The notes below the pieces were generated by a model. That model was given only the letters and a program-made list of their open reading frames with translations, was not told the origin of the DNA and ran no database searches. 64,000 nucleotides of DNA from Actinomycetota bacterium (GTDB taxonomy: Bacteria > Actinomycetota > Actinomycetes > Mycobacteriales > HKI-0501). A program made the position numbers and the translations under genes. Positions 49,916 through 58,427 of the stretch are shown here, one piece after another. How positions within the stretch are numbered: position 1 is the first letter of the stretch; the number at the start of each line of letters is the position of its first letter. The stretch is taken from NCBI GenBank assembly GCA_030840805.1, contig JAVEDU010000054.1, positions 62,001 to 126,000 on the forward strand. The letters are read 5' to 3'.

Positions 49916-51904
49916 TCAGGCGGCGGACGTCTCGGACGCCGTCCGGCCCGGCGGCGGCGGGACCGCAACCGTCGCCGGGCCGGTCACGCCGCACCGCCGC
50001 GCGAGCGCGGTGATCTGCGGCAGCGTCAGCGTCTCCTCGTCCAGCAGCGACGCGGCGACCGCGCCCAGGAACTCGCGGTGCTCGGCGAGCAGCGTCGTGG
50101 CCGCGACATGGGCACCGGCCAGCAGTTCCTCGACGACCGCGGACACCGTGTCGTCGCCCGTCGCCGTCCGCGGGTGCCGCACCTGGTAGCCGAGCCGGGT
50201 CATGCCGTACTGGGTGGCCATCCGGAAGGCCAGCTCGGTCGCGGTCTGGAGGTCACCGGCCGCGCCCTGGGTGTACTCGCCGTCCAGCAGCACCTCTTCG
50301 GCGGCCCGGCCGGCGAGCGCGGTGACGAGCTGGGCGTGCGCCTTGCGCCGGGGCAGGAACAGGTCGTCGTTGCCGCTCATCCACGTGACGCCGCCGGCCG
50401 GGCCGCGGGGCACGATCGTCACCTGTACGGGGTCGTCGGCGTCGGCCTGGAGGTACGCGGCCAGCGTGTGCCCGGCCTCGTGCCACGCCGTGATCTCGCG
50501 GTCGTGCTCGGTGACCAGCGCGGAGGTCCGGGCGCGGCCCATCGCCACCGTGGCGACGGCATGGTCGAAGCACTCGTGCGACACCGAGACGAGATCCCGG
50601 CGGGCGGCCTCCAGGCAGGCCTCGTTGACCAGCGCGGAGAGCTGGGCGCCGGAGAACCCGGGGGTCCGCCGGGCGAGCGCGGTGAGGTCGAGGTCGCCGG
50701 CCACGGGCTTGCCGGCGATGTGCACGGCGAGGATGCGTTCTCGGCCGCGGCGGTCCGGGTTCGGCACCTCCACCTTGCGGTCGAGGCGACCGGGGCGGGT
50801 GAGGGCGGGGTCGAGGATGTCGCCGCGATTCGTGGCGGCGAGCACGATCACGTTCGAGTCGTCGAAGCCGTCCATCTCGGCGAGGAGCGCTACCAGCGTG
50901 TTCTCGGTTTCACCCGCACCCTGGTCGCCGTCGGCCGACCGGCGCCGGGCGACCGTGTCGACCTCGTCGATGAACAGGATCGCGCGGGGATGCCTGCGCG
51001 CGGCGGCGAACAGCTCCCGCACCCGCTTGGCGCCGACCCCGACGTACATCTCGGTGAAGTCCGAGCCGGCCGCGGCGAAGAACGGCACCCCGGCCTCGCC
51101 GGCGACCGCGCGGGCGAGGAGCGTCTTGCCGGTGCCGGGCGGCCCGACGAGCAGCGCGCCCTTCGGGGCCTTGGCGCCGGTCCGGGTGAACCGCTCCGGC
51201 TCGCGCAGGAACATCACCATCTCGGTGAGATCGGCGATCGCCTCGTCGCACCCGGCGACGTCGCGGAATCGGGTGGTGGGCACCGTGGCCGGTTCCACCG
51301 TGCCGCGGCCGCGGCTGCCGGCCCGGCCACCGACCCCGAGCCCGCCCCGGGAGACGCCGGTGGTGGCGCCCGCGCCGCCCCGGACGCGCTCACGCCGGCT
51401 GCGCACCATGAGGGCGGTCAGCAGGCCGAGGAGCACCACCAGTCCGCCGACCGCGATGCCGGCGGGCACCCAGCCGGCCCTGCTTCGCTGGGCAGCGGGA
51501 GCGGCCGTCATGCCGCCGGTCGTCCCGGCGGGGTCGGTCACGGTGAGGGGCACCCCGGCGGCGACGAACGCGGACACCACGTCGCGGACGTACGCGTCCG
51601 GCACCGTCGCCGCGGCCCCGGCCTTCGGCCCCCCGTGGTGCGTCACGGTGACGCGGTGCGCGGTCTCGTCCAGGGTGGCCGCCTCGACCTTCCCGGCCCG
51701 GACGTCGGCCAGGAGGCCGGTGAGGGTCGTGTCGGCGGGGGACTCGGCCGCCGGGCGGGGACGGGACAGTGCCGCGGTCGTGACGATCGCGACCAGCGTC
51801 ACGACGAGGGTGAGCGCGACGCCCGCGAGGAGCGGGTCGGCACCCGTGAACCGCGCGCGCAGGGAACGGAGGAGACGGCCCCAGGGCCCAGGCTGTGTGG
51901 TCAC
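49916..51904 (-). CDS. ftsH: FtsH-type membrane AAA protease
   Basis: ATP-dependent zinc protease of the membrane, 662 aa. Helices are at about 25-46 and 146-167 with an extracytoplasmic domain between; the AAA domain has Walker A GPPGTGKT at 254-261, Walker B ILFIDEVD at 309-316 and the second-region ATNRGDILDPALTRPGRLDR; the zinc site HEAGH is at 475-479. The inter-region segment GETENTLVALLAEMDGFD departs from the usual E-R-E-Q-T-L, so it may be a second, specialised FtsH. The GTG at 51904 precedes helix 1 by about 24 residues; no strong ribosome binding site. Its stop is five bases from the end of the DUF2278 remnant. Confidence 0.9.
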   Translation of the reverse strand: MTTQPGPWGRLLRSLRARFTGADPLLAGVALTLVVTLVAIVTTAALSRPRPAAESPADTTLTGLLADVRAGKVEAATLDETAHRVTVTHHGGPKAGAAATVPDAYVRDVVSAFVAAGVPLTVTDPAGTTGGMTAAPAAQRSRAGWVPAGIAVGGLVVLLGLLTALMVRSRRERVRGGAGATTGVSRGGLGVGGRAGSRGRGTVEPATVPTTRFRDVAGCDEAIADLTEMVMFLREPERFTRTGAKAPKGALLVGPPGTGKTLLARAVAGEAGVPFFAAAGSDFTEMYVGVGAKRVRELFAAARRHPRAILFIDEVDTVARRRSADGDQGAGETENTLVALLAEMDGFDDSNVIVLAATNRGDILDPALTRPGRLDRKVEVPNPDRRGRERILAVHIAGKPVAGDLDLTALARRTPGFSGAQLSALVNEACLEAARRDLVSVSHECFDHAVATVAMGRARTSALVTEHDREITAWHEAGHTLAAYLQADADDPVQVTIVPRGPAGGVTWMSGNDDLFLPRRKAHAQLVTALAGRAAEEVLLDGEYTQGAAGDLQTATELAFRMATQYGMTRLGYQVRHPRTATGDDTVSAVVEELLAGAHVAATTLLAEHREFLGAVAASLLDEETLTLPQITALARRCGVTGPATVAVPPPPGRTASETSAA

Positions 51905-52171
51905 GTGGTGGGTACGGATCGTGCCGCCGCGGCGGCACGTCCGGTTCCTCTCGAAGCTCGGTGGGGTCTCGCGCGAAACTACGCACAGTGCGGTATTGAC
52001 CTCGGGCTGTAAGGACTGCTCCCAGCGTACGTCGCTCCGGGAGCGGTGCAGGCGGGTACCTGAGTGAGGAGAGCGGTCCGGGCTCCACGGATGCCACCGG
52101 CGCCCGACTGCCGACGCCGCGGCGGCGGCCGGCAGAGGCCGCAGCACCGCGGGCGTCGTAGCCTCGGGGCA

Positions 52172-52546
52172 ATGGACCGATGGGCCGAGATCGACCAGAG
52201 GCTGGAGCGCATCGGCCGGCACCCGTTCCGGGCGAGGTTCCACCTCCGCGGCCGGGACCGGGCCACCGCGGAGCTCCGCGGGGAGCCGGTGATCCGGCGG
52301 CACGCCCACGAGCTGGTCGCGAAGCGGCTCGCGCCCGCCGAGCCGTACCGGGACGGCAAGCAGACCCCGTACCGCGGACATCCCGTCTTCGTCGCGCAGC
52401 ACGCCTCGGCCACCTGCTGCCGGACCTGCCTGGAGCGCTGGCACGACATCCCGAAGGGGCACGAGCTGACCCGGGACCAGCAGGACTACGTCGTCGACGT
52501 GATCTGCCGCTGGATCACCCACGAGTTCCACCCGCCGGCGGTGTGA
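52172..52546 (+). CDS. DUF4186 family protein
   Basis: A 124-aa protein with the full DUF4186 pattern: RIGRHPFRARFHLRGRDRAT, then a KQTPYRGHPVFVAQHASATC segment, CRTCLERWHDIPKGHELTRD and a helical end VDVICRWITHEFHP. The Cys-Cys-x-x-Cys and His residues suggest a bound metal. The function of the family is unknown. The ATG at 52172 is chosen because TAGCCT lies seven bases before it, giving a leaderless mRNA, and homology begins at once. It is divergent from ftsH across 267 bases. Confidence 0.82.
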   Translation: MDRWAEIDQRLERIGRHPFRARFHLRGRDRATAELRGEPVIRRHAHELVAKRLAPAEPYRDGKQTPYRGHPVFVAQHASATCCRTCLERWHDIPKGHELTRDQQDYVVDVICRWITHEFHPPAV

Positions 52547-52689
52547 GCCGGCGCACACCGGCGCTGCCGGCGCATCCACCGTTCGGCCCAGGTCGTGCGG
52601 CCGGACAGGGGATCACCCGTCCGGCCCCCTGGGCCGATGAGGTAGAGAGGTCTGGCTACCAGCCGGGCAGGTCCCCGAGGAGAGCCGGC

Positions 52690-53550
52690 ATGCAGGAACG
52701 GACGGGCGCGTGGAACGCGCCCGCCGTCGTCCGCCGCCTGCCCCGGCTCGGGGGGCTGGGCGTGGTGGTCACGACGCTCGGCGCCGTGCTGCTGTCCGTC
52801 GCGGCGCCGTCCGAGGCCGCGGACACCGCCGGGTCGCCGGTGCGGACGCCGTCCCCGGTGACGGGCGCCCCGGCGCGCGACTCGCTGCGGATCCCGCTGC
52901 CCCTGCCGCTACCGCCGCTGCCCCTCCCGCTGCCGACCCTCTTGCCGCTGCCCACCCTGCTGCCGCCACTGCCGCCACTGCCGCCGAAGCTGCCGACCCT
53001 GCTGCCCAGCGTTCCGCCCGTGGTGTCGACCCTCCTGCCGACGCTGCCCCCGACCGGGGATTCCCGGCCGCCGGCGGGACGCCCGCTCCCGTCCGGTGGG
53101 ACCGGCGCGAGTGCCGCGCCGCGGTCGTCCGCGTCGGCCGGTGGTCCGTCGGGCAAGCCGGCGCCGTCCGCCACCCCGGTGGTTCCGGGCGGTTCCCCCG
53201 GCGCACCGGCGGCCGGTAGCGGTACCGGTCCCTCCGCCGCCCCGTCCGCCGACCCGGGCGACCGCGCGGTCGCGAACGCCGAGCAGGCGAGGGTCCTCGC
53301 CGACGCGCCGCTGCCGGAGCGGCTCCAGGCCATGGGGCAGAGCGCGTTCCGCCACAGCGGCCTTCCGCTGGGGGCCCTGCTCCTCCTGGCCGTGTTCCTG
53401 TTGCTGCAGGGCCGGGTCGACCGGCGAGACCCGAAGCTGGCGCTCGCGCCCGACTACGGGGAGCCCGACGTACCGTTCGGGTCGCCACCGGACGACCACG
53501 CCGCCCCCACCGCCGCCCGACCCGACAACCCGACGGAGATCCCTCGATGA
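52690..53550 (+). CDS. exported Pro/Leu-rich membrane-anchored protein, 286 aa
   Basis: No family recognised. A signal peptide or anchor at about 20-44 precedes a low-complexity region. Residues about 68-122 alternate Leu and Pro (patterns LPLP, LLPLPTLLP, LPPLPP), which would form an extended hydrophobic polyproline rod. A Ser/Gly/Ala/Pro-rich linker follows to about 190, then a soluble helix, one transmembrane helix at about 222-242 and a 45-residue acidic cytoplasmic tail. GAGGAG stands seven bases before the ATG. Its stop overlaps the ATG of a diguanylate cyclase, so the two are produced together. Confidence 0.75.
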   Translation: MQERTGAWNAPAVVRRLPRLGGLGVVVTTLGAVLLSVAAPSEAADTAGSPVRTPSPVTGAPARDSLRIPLPLPLPPLPLPLPTLLPLPTLLPPLPPLPPKLPTLLPSVPPVVSTLLPTLPPTGDSRPPAGRPLPSGGTGASAAPRSSASAGGPSGKPAPSATPVVPGGSPGAPAAGSGTGPSAAPSADPGDRAVANAEQARVLADAPLPERLQAMGQSAFRHSGLPLGALLLLAVFLLLQGRVDRRDPKLALAPDYGEPDVPFGSPPDDHAAPTAARPDNPTEIPR

Positions 53551-55205
53551 GCACCGCCGGCCGTGCGACCCGCCCGGAGCTGGTCCCGCTCGCGTCGCGG
53601 ATCCGGTGGACCGTCGCCTTCCGGGTCGTCCTGATCCTCCTCCCGCCGCTGATGTGGCAGCTGCTGCCCGGCGCGCGTTCCGGCGAGTGGGCGTCGCTCG
53701 GGTTCGCCGCGGCCGGCTACCTGGCCTTCCTCCTGATCACGCTGCCGCTGCCGCGACTCGGCCGGCCCGTCGCGCTGACCATGTTCCTGGCCAGCCTGCT
53801 GGTCGACGGGATCTACCTCGCCTGGGCCTTCCACCTGCTCAACGGTCTCGCGGGGCCGGTCGGATACCTCGTGACGCTGCACATCGTGGCGGTCACGTTG
53901 CTGGTGTCGTTCCGCTCCGGGCTGCGGCTGGCGCTGTGGCACTCGCTCCTCGCGTTCGCCGTGCTGCAGGCCGAGGCGGCGCAGGTGCTCGGGCTCACGA
54001 TGACGCCGGTCTTCCCGGTCGAGGGGTTCGCCACCTATCTCGGGGTCCTGTGGATCACGGCCCTCGCCACGGCCACGTTCGCGGCGGTGAACGAACGTGA
54101 GCTGCGCCGCCGCCGGTACGACACCGAGGTGCTCCGCCGTTTCGCGCAGGCCCTGGAGGCCATCGACGATCCGGCGCGCATCCTCGCCGCGCTGGCCGGG
54201 CTCGCCCGGCAGGAGCTGCTGGCCACCCGGGTCGCCGTGCTCGCCCGGCCGCAGGGCGACGCCTCGGTGCCCGGCGTGTCCGGGGTCCTCGGCACGGTCG
54301 TCACGCTGGCCGGTGACGGCGTGCCACTGTTCGTCGACGCGCCGGACGAGCTCGCTCCCGGTTCGCTGGTCGCGCAGGCGCTCGCCACCCGCGAACCCGT
54401 GCTCAGCACCCGGGTGAACCCCGGTGCCGACGACTGGCTTCTCGACCTCCTGCCCGGGCTGCACCACGTGGTGGTCGTCCCGTTTGCCCTGAACGACCAG
54501 CTCGACGGTGCCCTGGTGTTCGAGTACGGCCCCGTGAAGGGGCTGGGCCGGACCGCCAGTGTCGAGCGCCGCCTGCTGGCCACCGCACAGCAGGCGGCGG
54601 CGCAGGCCACGATGGCCCTCGGCCGTGCCTTGCTCCTCCAGCGGCTGCGCACCGCCGCGGAGACGGACGGCCTCACCAAGGTCGCCAACCGGCGGATGTT
54701 CGACGTCACCCTCGAACGGGAGGCGGCGCAGACCCGGCGGACCGGCGGCTCGTTCGCGGTGGCCCTCGTGGACCTCGACTTCTTCAAGTCCCTCAACGAC
54801 GAGCACGGCCACCTGGTCGGGGACGACGTCCTGCGCGGTACGGCCCAGGCGATCCGCGAGACGTGCCGGGACGGCGACCTCGCGGCCCGGTACGGCGGGG
54901 AGGAGTTCGCGGTCATCTTCACCCACGTGACCGCGGACCAGGCCGCCGTCGCGGCGGAGCGCGTCCGCTCGGCCATCCAGCGCGCCGACGTCTCGGTGCC
55001 GGTCACGGCCAGCATCGGCGTCGCGACGTTCCCCGACCACGCCGACGACCCGCGCGAGCTGCTCGCGCTGGCCGACGAGTCGCTGTACCTGGCGAAGTCC
55101 GCCGGCCGCAACCGCGTCGTCGTGGCCGGCCTCGACGGGGAGAAGCCCCGGATGGTGCCGCGGCCCCGCGCCTCCGAGCCCCGCCCGGCGGACCGCTCCC
55201 ACTGA
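53547..55205 (+). CDS. diguanylate cyclase, membrane-bound GGDEF protein
   Basis: A 552-aa protein with about six transmembrane helices (residues 20-180), a GAF-like sensor part (about 190-365) and a GGDEF domain (about 375-525). The active site is GGEEF in AARYGGEEFAVIF, with an R-x-x-D inhibitory site (RDGD) five residues before, and LVDLDFFKSLNDEHGHLVGD for metal and GTP binding. Catalytically complete. It is translationally coupled to the Pro/Leu-rich exported protein, which may serve as sensor partner or target. Architecture close to the enzyme at 24743. Confidence 0.9.
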   Translation: MSTAGRATRPELVPLASRIRWTVAFRVVLILLPPLMWQLLPGARSGEWASLGFAAAGYLAFLLITLPLPRLGRPVALTMFLASLLVDGIYLAWAFHLLNGLAGPVGYLVTLHIVAVTLLVSFRSGLRLALWHSLLAFAVLQAEAAQVLGLTMTPVFPVEGFATYLGVLWITALATATFAAVNERELRRRRYDTEVLRRFAQALEAIDDPARILAALAGLARQELLATRVAVLARPQGDASVPGVSGVLGTVVTLAGDGVPLFVDAPDELAPGSLVAQALATREPVLSTRVNPGADDWLLDLLPGLHHVVVVPFALNDQLDGALVFEYGPVKGLGRTASVERRLLATAQQAAAQATMALGRALLLQRLRTAAETDGLTKVANRRMFDVTLEREAAQTRRTGGSFAVALVDLDFFKSLNDEHGHLVGDDVLRGTAQAIRETCRDGDLAARYGGEEFAVIFTHVTADQAAVAAERVRSAIQRADVSVPVTASIGVATFPDHADDPRELLALADESLYLAKSAGRNRVVVAGLDGEKPRMVPRPRASEPRPADRSH

Positions 55206-55212
55206 CCCCCGG

Positions 55213-56322
55213 TCAGCCGGCCGACACCTCGATGCGGTCGAGCCCCGCCTCCCGGCAGCCGTCCTCCAGGGCGTCGAGCCCGAAGGCGTCGACCGGCCCG
55301 AGCGCGCCCGGTCCGCTCACCTGTCCGGCGGCCAGCCGCAGTGCCGCCCAGGCGATCAGGTCGCCGGTCAGTGTGTACGCGTCGACGCCCTCGACCCGCG
55401 CGGTGGCGAGCGGGCGACCGGCGGCATCCCGCGCGACCGCGAGGAACCGGGAGCCGCCCCGGGACCGCTCCGCCTCGTCCGCCCCCTCCCCGGTCGCCGT
55501 GCCGAGCCTCGCGGCGCCGCGGTCGAGCAGCCGGCCGAGCGCCGGGACCGCGCTGAGCACCGGGGTCAGGTACGACGCGGCCTGGGCGCCGCGGACGGCG
55601 CCGCCGAGCCAGCCGAGATACACGCCCACCTCGTCGAGCTGGGGGGCGAATCGGGGGAGGGTGTACTGCTCGGTCGCCCCGACCGACCCGCCGACCAGCG
55701 TCCGGCCGTCGCAGTCGAACCGGCCGAGCCGGCGCATCGCGGGCTCGGCCACCAGCCGGCCGCCCCGGTACGTGTGGTGCGGAACGAGCGCCGCGCCGAG
55801 GCCGCTCGCCCGGGTGCCGCTGCTCATCTTCGCGAGGCCGGTGAGGAAGTAGCCGATGTCCACCCGCCGCGCCGCCGGGCCCGCGGCGCGCAGGGCCAGC
55901 GCGCCGGTGAGGTTGCCCGGCACGTAGTCGTAGCCGAACGCGGTGAGCAGGGTCGAGCCCGCGCCGGCGGCACGGGGGCCGTACCGCTCGAACACGTCCC
56001 GGATGAACGGCGCCTCGCCGGTCGAGTCGACGTAGTGCGCGCCCGCGTCGATCGCCGCCTCGACGGCCGCCGCGCCGTGGCGCGCGAACGGCCCCACCGT
56101 GCTGACCAGCACGTCGCCGGGCCCCAGCAGCGCCCGCACGGAATCGGGACGGGACACGTCGGCCAGTGCCGTGTCGAGGCCGCCGTGCTCGGCGGCGAGC
56201 GCGGCGAGTTTGGTGGGGCTCCGGCCGACGAGCACCGGGCGGTGCCCGCGGGCCACGAGGGCCGCGGTGACGAGACGTCCGGTGTACCCCGTGGCGCCGA
56301 AGGCGACGATCTTTGCATCCAT
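55213..56322 (-). CDS. saccharopine dehydrogenase-like NAD(P)-binding protein (trans-acting enoyl reductase type)
   Basis: A 369-aa reductase. KIVAFGATGYTGRLVTAALV begins the Rossmann domain; VSTVGPFARHGAAAVEAAID and YVDSTGEAPFIRDVFERYG are the saccharopine-dehydrogenase/trans-enoyl-reductase landmarks, and TLLTAFGYDYVPGNLTGALA follows. In mycobacteria the homologues act in lipid synthesis. The ATG at 56322 lies eight bases after TAGCGT, suggesting a leaderless or very short leader. It is convergent with the diguanylate cyclase, stops seven bases apart. Substrate unknown. Confidence 0.83.
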   Translation of the reverse strand: MDAKIVAFGATGYTGRLVTAALVARGHRPVLVGRSPTKLAALAAEHGGLDTALADVSRPDSVRALLGPGDVLVSTVGPFARHGAAAVEAAIDAGAHYVDSTGEAPFIRDVFERYGPRAAGAGSTLLTAFGYDYVPGNLTGALALRAAGPAARRVDIGYFLTGLAKMSSGTRASGLGAALVPHHTYRGGRLVAEPAMRRLGRFDCDGRTLVGGSVGATEQYTLPRFAPQLDEVGVYLGWLGGAVRGAQAASYLTPVLSAVPALGRLLDRGAARLGTATGEGADEAERSRGGSRFLAVARDAAGRPLATARVEGVDAYTLTGDLIAWAALRLAAGQVSGPGALGPVDAFGLDALEDGCREAGLDRIEVSAG

Positions 56323-56594
56323 GGGGCGCGACGCTATCGGGTGACCCGGCGGCACACCGGCGGCGGCTCGGGCCGCCGTGGCGGCCCTGTACCGCCACCT
56401 CAGGTCGAGACCGCCGAGCGCCGCACGGTCCATCCGGACCGGCACAGCGCCGAACCGCGGCCGTCACCGATGCCCGGAAGGGGTTCCGGTTGCGGGCGGA
56501 CCCACCGGTGCAGACCGCGCGGGCGGCGGGGCAGGGCGGCGAATCCACCGCCCGCCCGGCTCCCGTCGATATCCTCGGGGCGGAGAGGGACGCC

Positions 56595-57011
56595 ATGGAC
56601 CTGCTGCCCGCCCGCGCGGTGATGGTGCTGCACCTCGGTTTCCTGGCGTACGTGGTGGGCGGCGGCGTCCTCCTCCGGTGGTGGCCGCGCACCGTGTTCC
56701 TCCACCTCGCCGCGGTCGGGTGGGGCTTCACGTCCGTGCTGATCCCCCTGCGGTGCCCGCTGACCGCGCTGGAGGACACGCTGCGGGCCCGGGCCGGCGC
56801 CCCGTCGCTCGGCCCGGGCGGATTCATCGACCACTACCTGGAGAACGTGGTCTACCCGGAGCGCTACACCCCGCTCGTCCGGGCCGTGGTCGCCGGGATC
56901 GTCGTCGCGTCCTGGGTGGGACTCGCGCGTTCGGGTGGACTCCGCCGCCGTCCCTCCGGTGCCGGATCCCGCTGCCGATCGGAGGGGCCCGGAACCGGCG
57001 CAGGCCGGTGA
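56595..57011 (+). CDS. DUF2784 membrane protein
   Basis: A 138-aa membrane protein with three or four helices. VMVLHLGFLAYVVGGGVLLR and the motif PLRCPLTALEDTLRARAG, followed by FIDHYLENVVYPERYTPLVR, identify DUF2784, whose function is unknown. GGAGAGGG precedes the ATG at 56595. The last 25 residues are polar and Gly/Arg-rich, a tail longer than usual. It lies upstream of the MFS gene in the same direction, with 79 bases between. Confidence 0.8.
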   Translation: MDLLPARAVMVLHLGFLAYVVGGGVLLRWWPRTVFLHLAAVGWGFTSVLIPLRCPLTALEDTLRARAGAPSLGPGGFIDHYLENVVYPERYTPLVRAVVAGIVVASWVGLARSGGLRRRPSGAGSRCRSEGPGTGAGR

Positions 57012-57047
57012 CCCTGGTGGCGTTCCCGCGGACGTCTTCTAACACCA

Positions 57048-57065
57048 CCGAACGGGATTGTTCGG
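57048..57065. promoter_or_regulatory. candidate operator, perfect 6+6 inverted repeat
   Basis: CCGAAC-GGGATT-GTTCGG is a perfect inverted repeat with a six-base centre. It overlaps the TTGTTC -35 box of the MFS promoter, the right place for a repressor of the exporter gene. No regulator gene adjoins it. Confidence 0.4.
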
Positions 57066-57085
57066 CTACGGCGCGTAGTTATACC
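57058..57085 (+). promoter_or_regulatory. candidate promoter of the MFS gene (leaderless)
   Basis: TTGTTC (57058-57063) and TATACC (57080-57085) are 16 bases apart, and the ATG begins only five bases after the -10 box at 57091. Transcription would start at or next to the start codon. This is the most AT-rich short stretch in the area. Confidence 0.5.
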
Positions 57086-57090
57086 CACAT

Positions 57091-58374
57091 ATGCCTCGCC
57101 TCACCTCGCACCGCTCGCCCTGGCGCGCGCTGCGCCGCCCGTCCTATGCCGCGTGGTCGGTGGCCAACCTCGTCAGCAACACCGGCACGTGGCTGCAACT
57201 CGTGGCCCAGAACGTGCTGGTGCTCCAGCTGACCGGTTCCGCCGCCCTCGCCGGCGTCTGCGCGACCGCGTCGGCCGCGCCCGCGCTGCTGCTGTCCCCG
57301 CTGGGCGGCGCGCTGGTGGACCGCCGGTCGAGGCGGGTCGTCGCCGGCATCGGCCAGGCCCTGCTCGGGCTGGTCGCCGCGCTCACCGCGGTGCTCGCCT
57401 GGCAGGACGCGCTCTCCGCGGCGGTGCTGATCGCGCTGGCCCTGGTGTCCGGCTCGATCGCGGCGATCGACGCGCCCGCCACCGCCCTGCTCGGCAACGA
57501 GCTGGTCGTACCCGAGGACGTCCCGTCCGCGATCTCGGTCGGGCAGGTCATCACCACCGTCGGCCGCGTCGGCGGCGCCGCGCTGGCCGGACTGGTGCTC
57601 GCCACCGGCGGGGTCGCGGTCGCGTACGCGGTGAACGCGGTGTCGTTCCTCTTCGTCACCGGCGTGATCGCCGCGCTGCCGTCGGTCCGCCCCGGGATCG
57701 CCGACCGGCGCCACGCCCCGCGGTCGGCGCGGGAGGACCTGCTCGGCGGGGTCCGGTGGCTGCGCACCCAGCCGGCCCTGCTGCTGCTCGCGACCGTGAG
57801 CGGTCTCGCGACGCTGCTCTCGCGGAACTACGGGCTGATGCTCGCGCCGATCACGCTCACCGCCCTGCAGGCGGGCGGCGCCGGGTACGGGGCGGTCAAC
57901 GTCGCGCTCGGCGTGGGCGCCACGGTCGGCGCGGTCCTGGCCGGCCGGCTGCGGTCCCCGCGGGTGCGGCTCGCGGTGGTCCTGGCGGTGGCCGGTGCCG
58001 GGATCCAGGTCGCCGTCTCCGGTGCCCCGGTGCTCGGTGTGCTGCTCGCCGGTGCCGCCCTGATGAGCGGCCTGGAGTCGGTCGCGGCCACGGTGTCCGC
58101 CACGCTGCTGATGACCACGCCGCCGGCGGAGCTCCGCGGCCGGGTGATGGGCGCCTGGGGCACCGTCTCCACGTTCTGCGGGATGGCCGGGCCGATCGTG
58201 TGCGGTGGGCTCCTGTCGCTGCTCGGGCCGCGGCTGGGCCTGGCGGCCGGCGGGGTGCTCTTCCTCGGCGCGGTGCTGGCGGTGGCCCAGGGCTACCTGA
58301 TGCGGGTGCACGGCCGGGGCGAGAGTCTGCGGGCCTGGCGCGGCGCACTGCGCCCCGCCTCCGTCACCGCATGA
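57091..58374 (+). CDS. MFS transporter (DHA3-like exporter)
   Basis: A 427-aa membrane protein with 10-12 helices. It opens SPWRALRRPSYAAWSVANLV, then SNTGTWLQLVAQNVLV, and has the loop 2-3 motif GGALVDRRSRRVV, AIDAPATALLGNELVVPEDV and later PPAELRGRVMGAWGTV, typical of the DHA3/macrolide-efflux branch. Probably exports a small amphiphilic compound. It has no leader, and a perfect inverted repeat lies over its promoter. The stop TGA is the first three bases of palindrome family B copy 2, so the natural C terminus may have been replaced. Confidence 0.87.
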   Translation: MPRLTSHRSPWRALRRPSYAAWSVANLVSNTGTWLQLVAQNVLVLQLTGSAALAGVCATASAAPALLLSPLGGALVDRRSRRVVAGIGQALLGLVAALTAVLAWQDALSAAVLIALALVSGSIAAIDAPATALLGNELVVPEDVPSAISVGQVITTVGRVGGAALAGLVLATGGVAVAYAVNAVSFLFVTGVIAALPSVRPGIADRRHAPRSAREDLLGGVRWLRTQPALLLLATVSGLATLLSRNYGLMLAPITLTALQAGGAGYGAVNVALGVGATVGAVLAGRLRSPRVRLAVVLAVAGAGIQVAVSGAPVLGVLLAGAALMSGLESVAATVSATLLMTTPPAELRGRVMGAWGTVSTFCGMAGPIVCGGLLSLLGPRLGLAAGGVLFLGAVLAVAQGYLMRVHGRGESLRAWRGALRPASVTA

Positions 58375-58427
58375 TCACCACCGCCTTTCCGGCGTCACAG
58401 CCCCGGAAGAGCGGTGGTGATCACGAG
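58372..58427. repeat. palindromic repeat, family B copy 2
   Basis: Starts TGATCACCACCGCCTTTCCG and ends GCGGTGGTGATCACGAG; arms of 21 bases pair with two differences around CGTCACAGCC. It shares the TGATCACCACCG ends and the overall size with the copy at 32787-32843. It supplies stop codons on both sides: TGA at 58372-58374 for the MFS gene and TGA (plus-strand TCA at 58421-58423) for the SGNH hydrolase remnant. Confidence 0.8.

Noticed and set aside
56323-56594. A gene between the saccharopine-dehydrogenase-like gene and the DUF2784 gene
   Set aside because: Only GC-driven frames without starts or motifs are present in these 272 bases.
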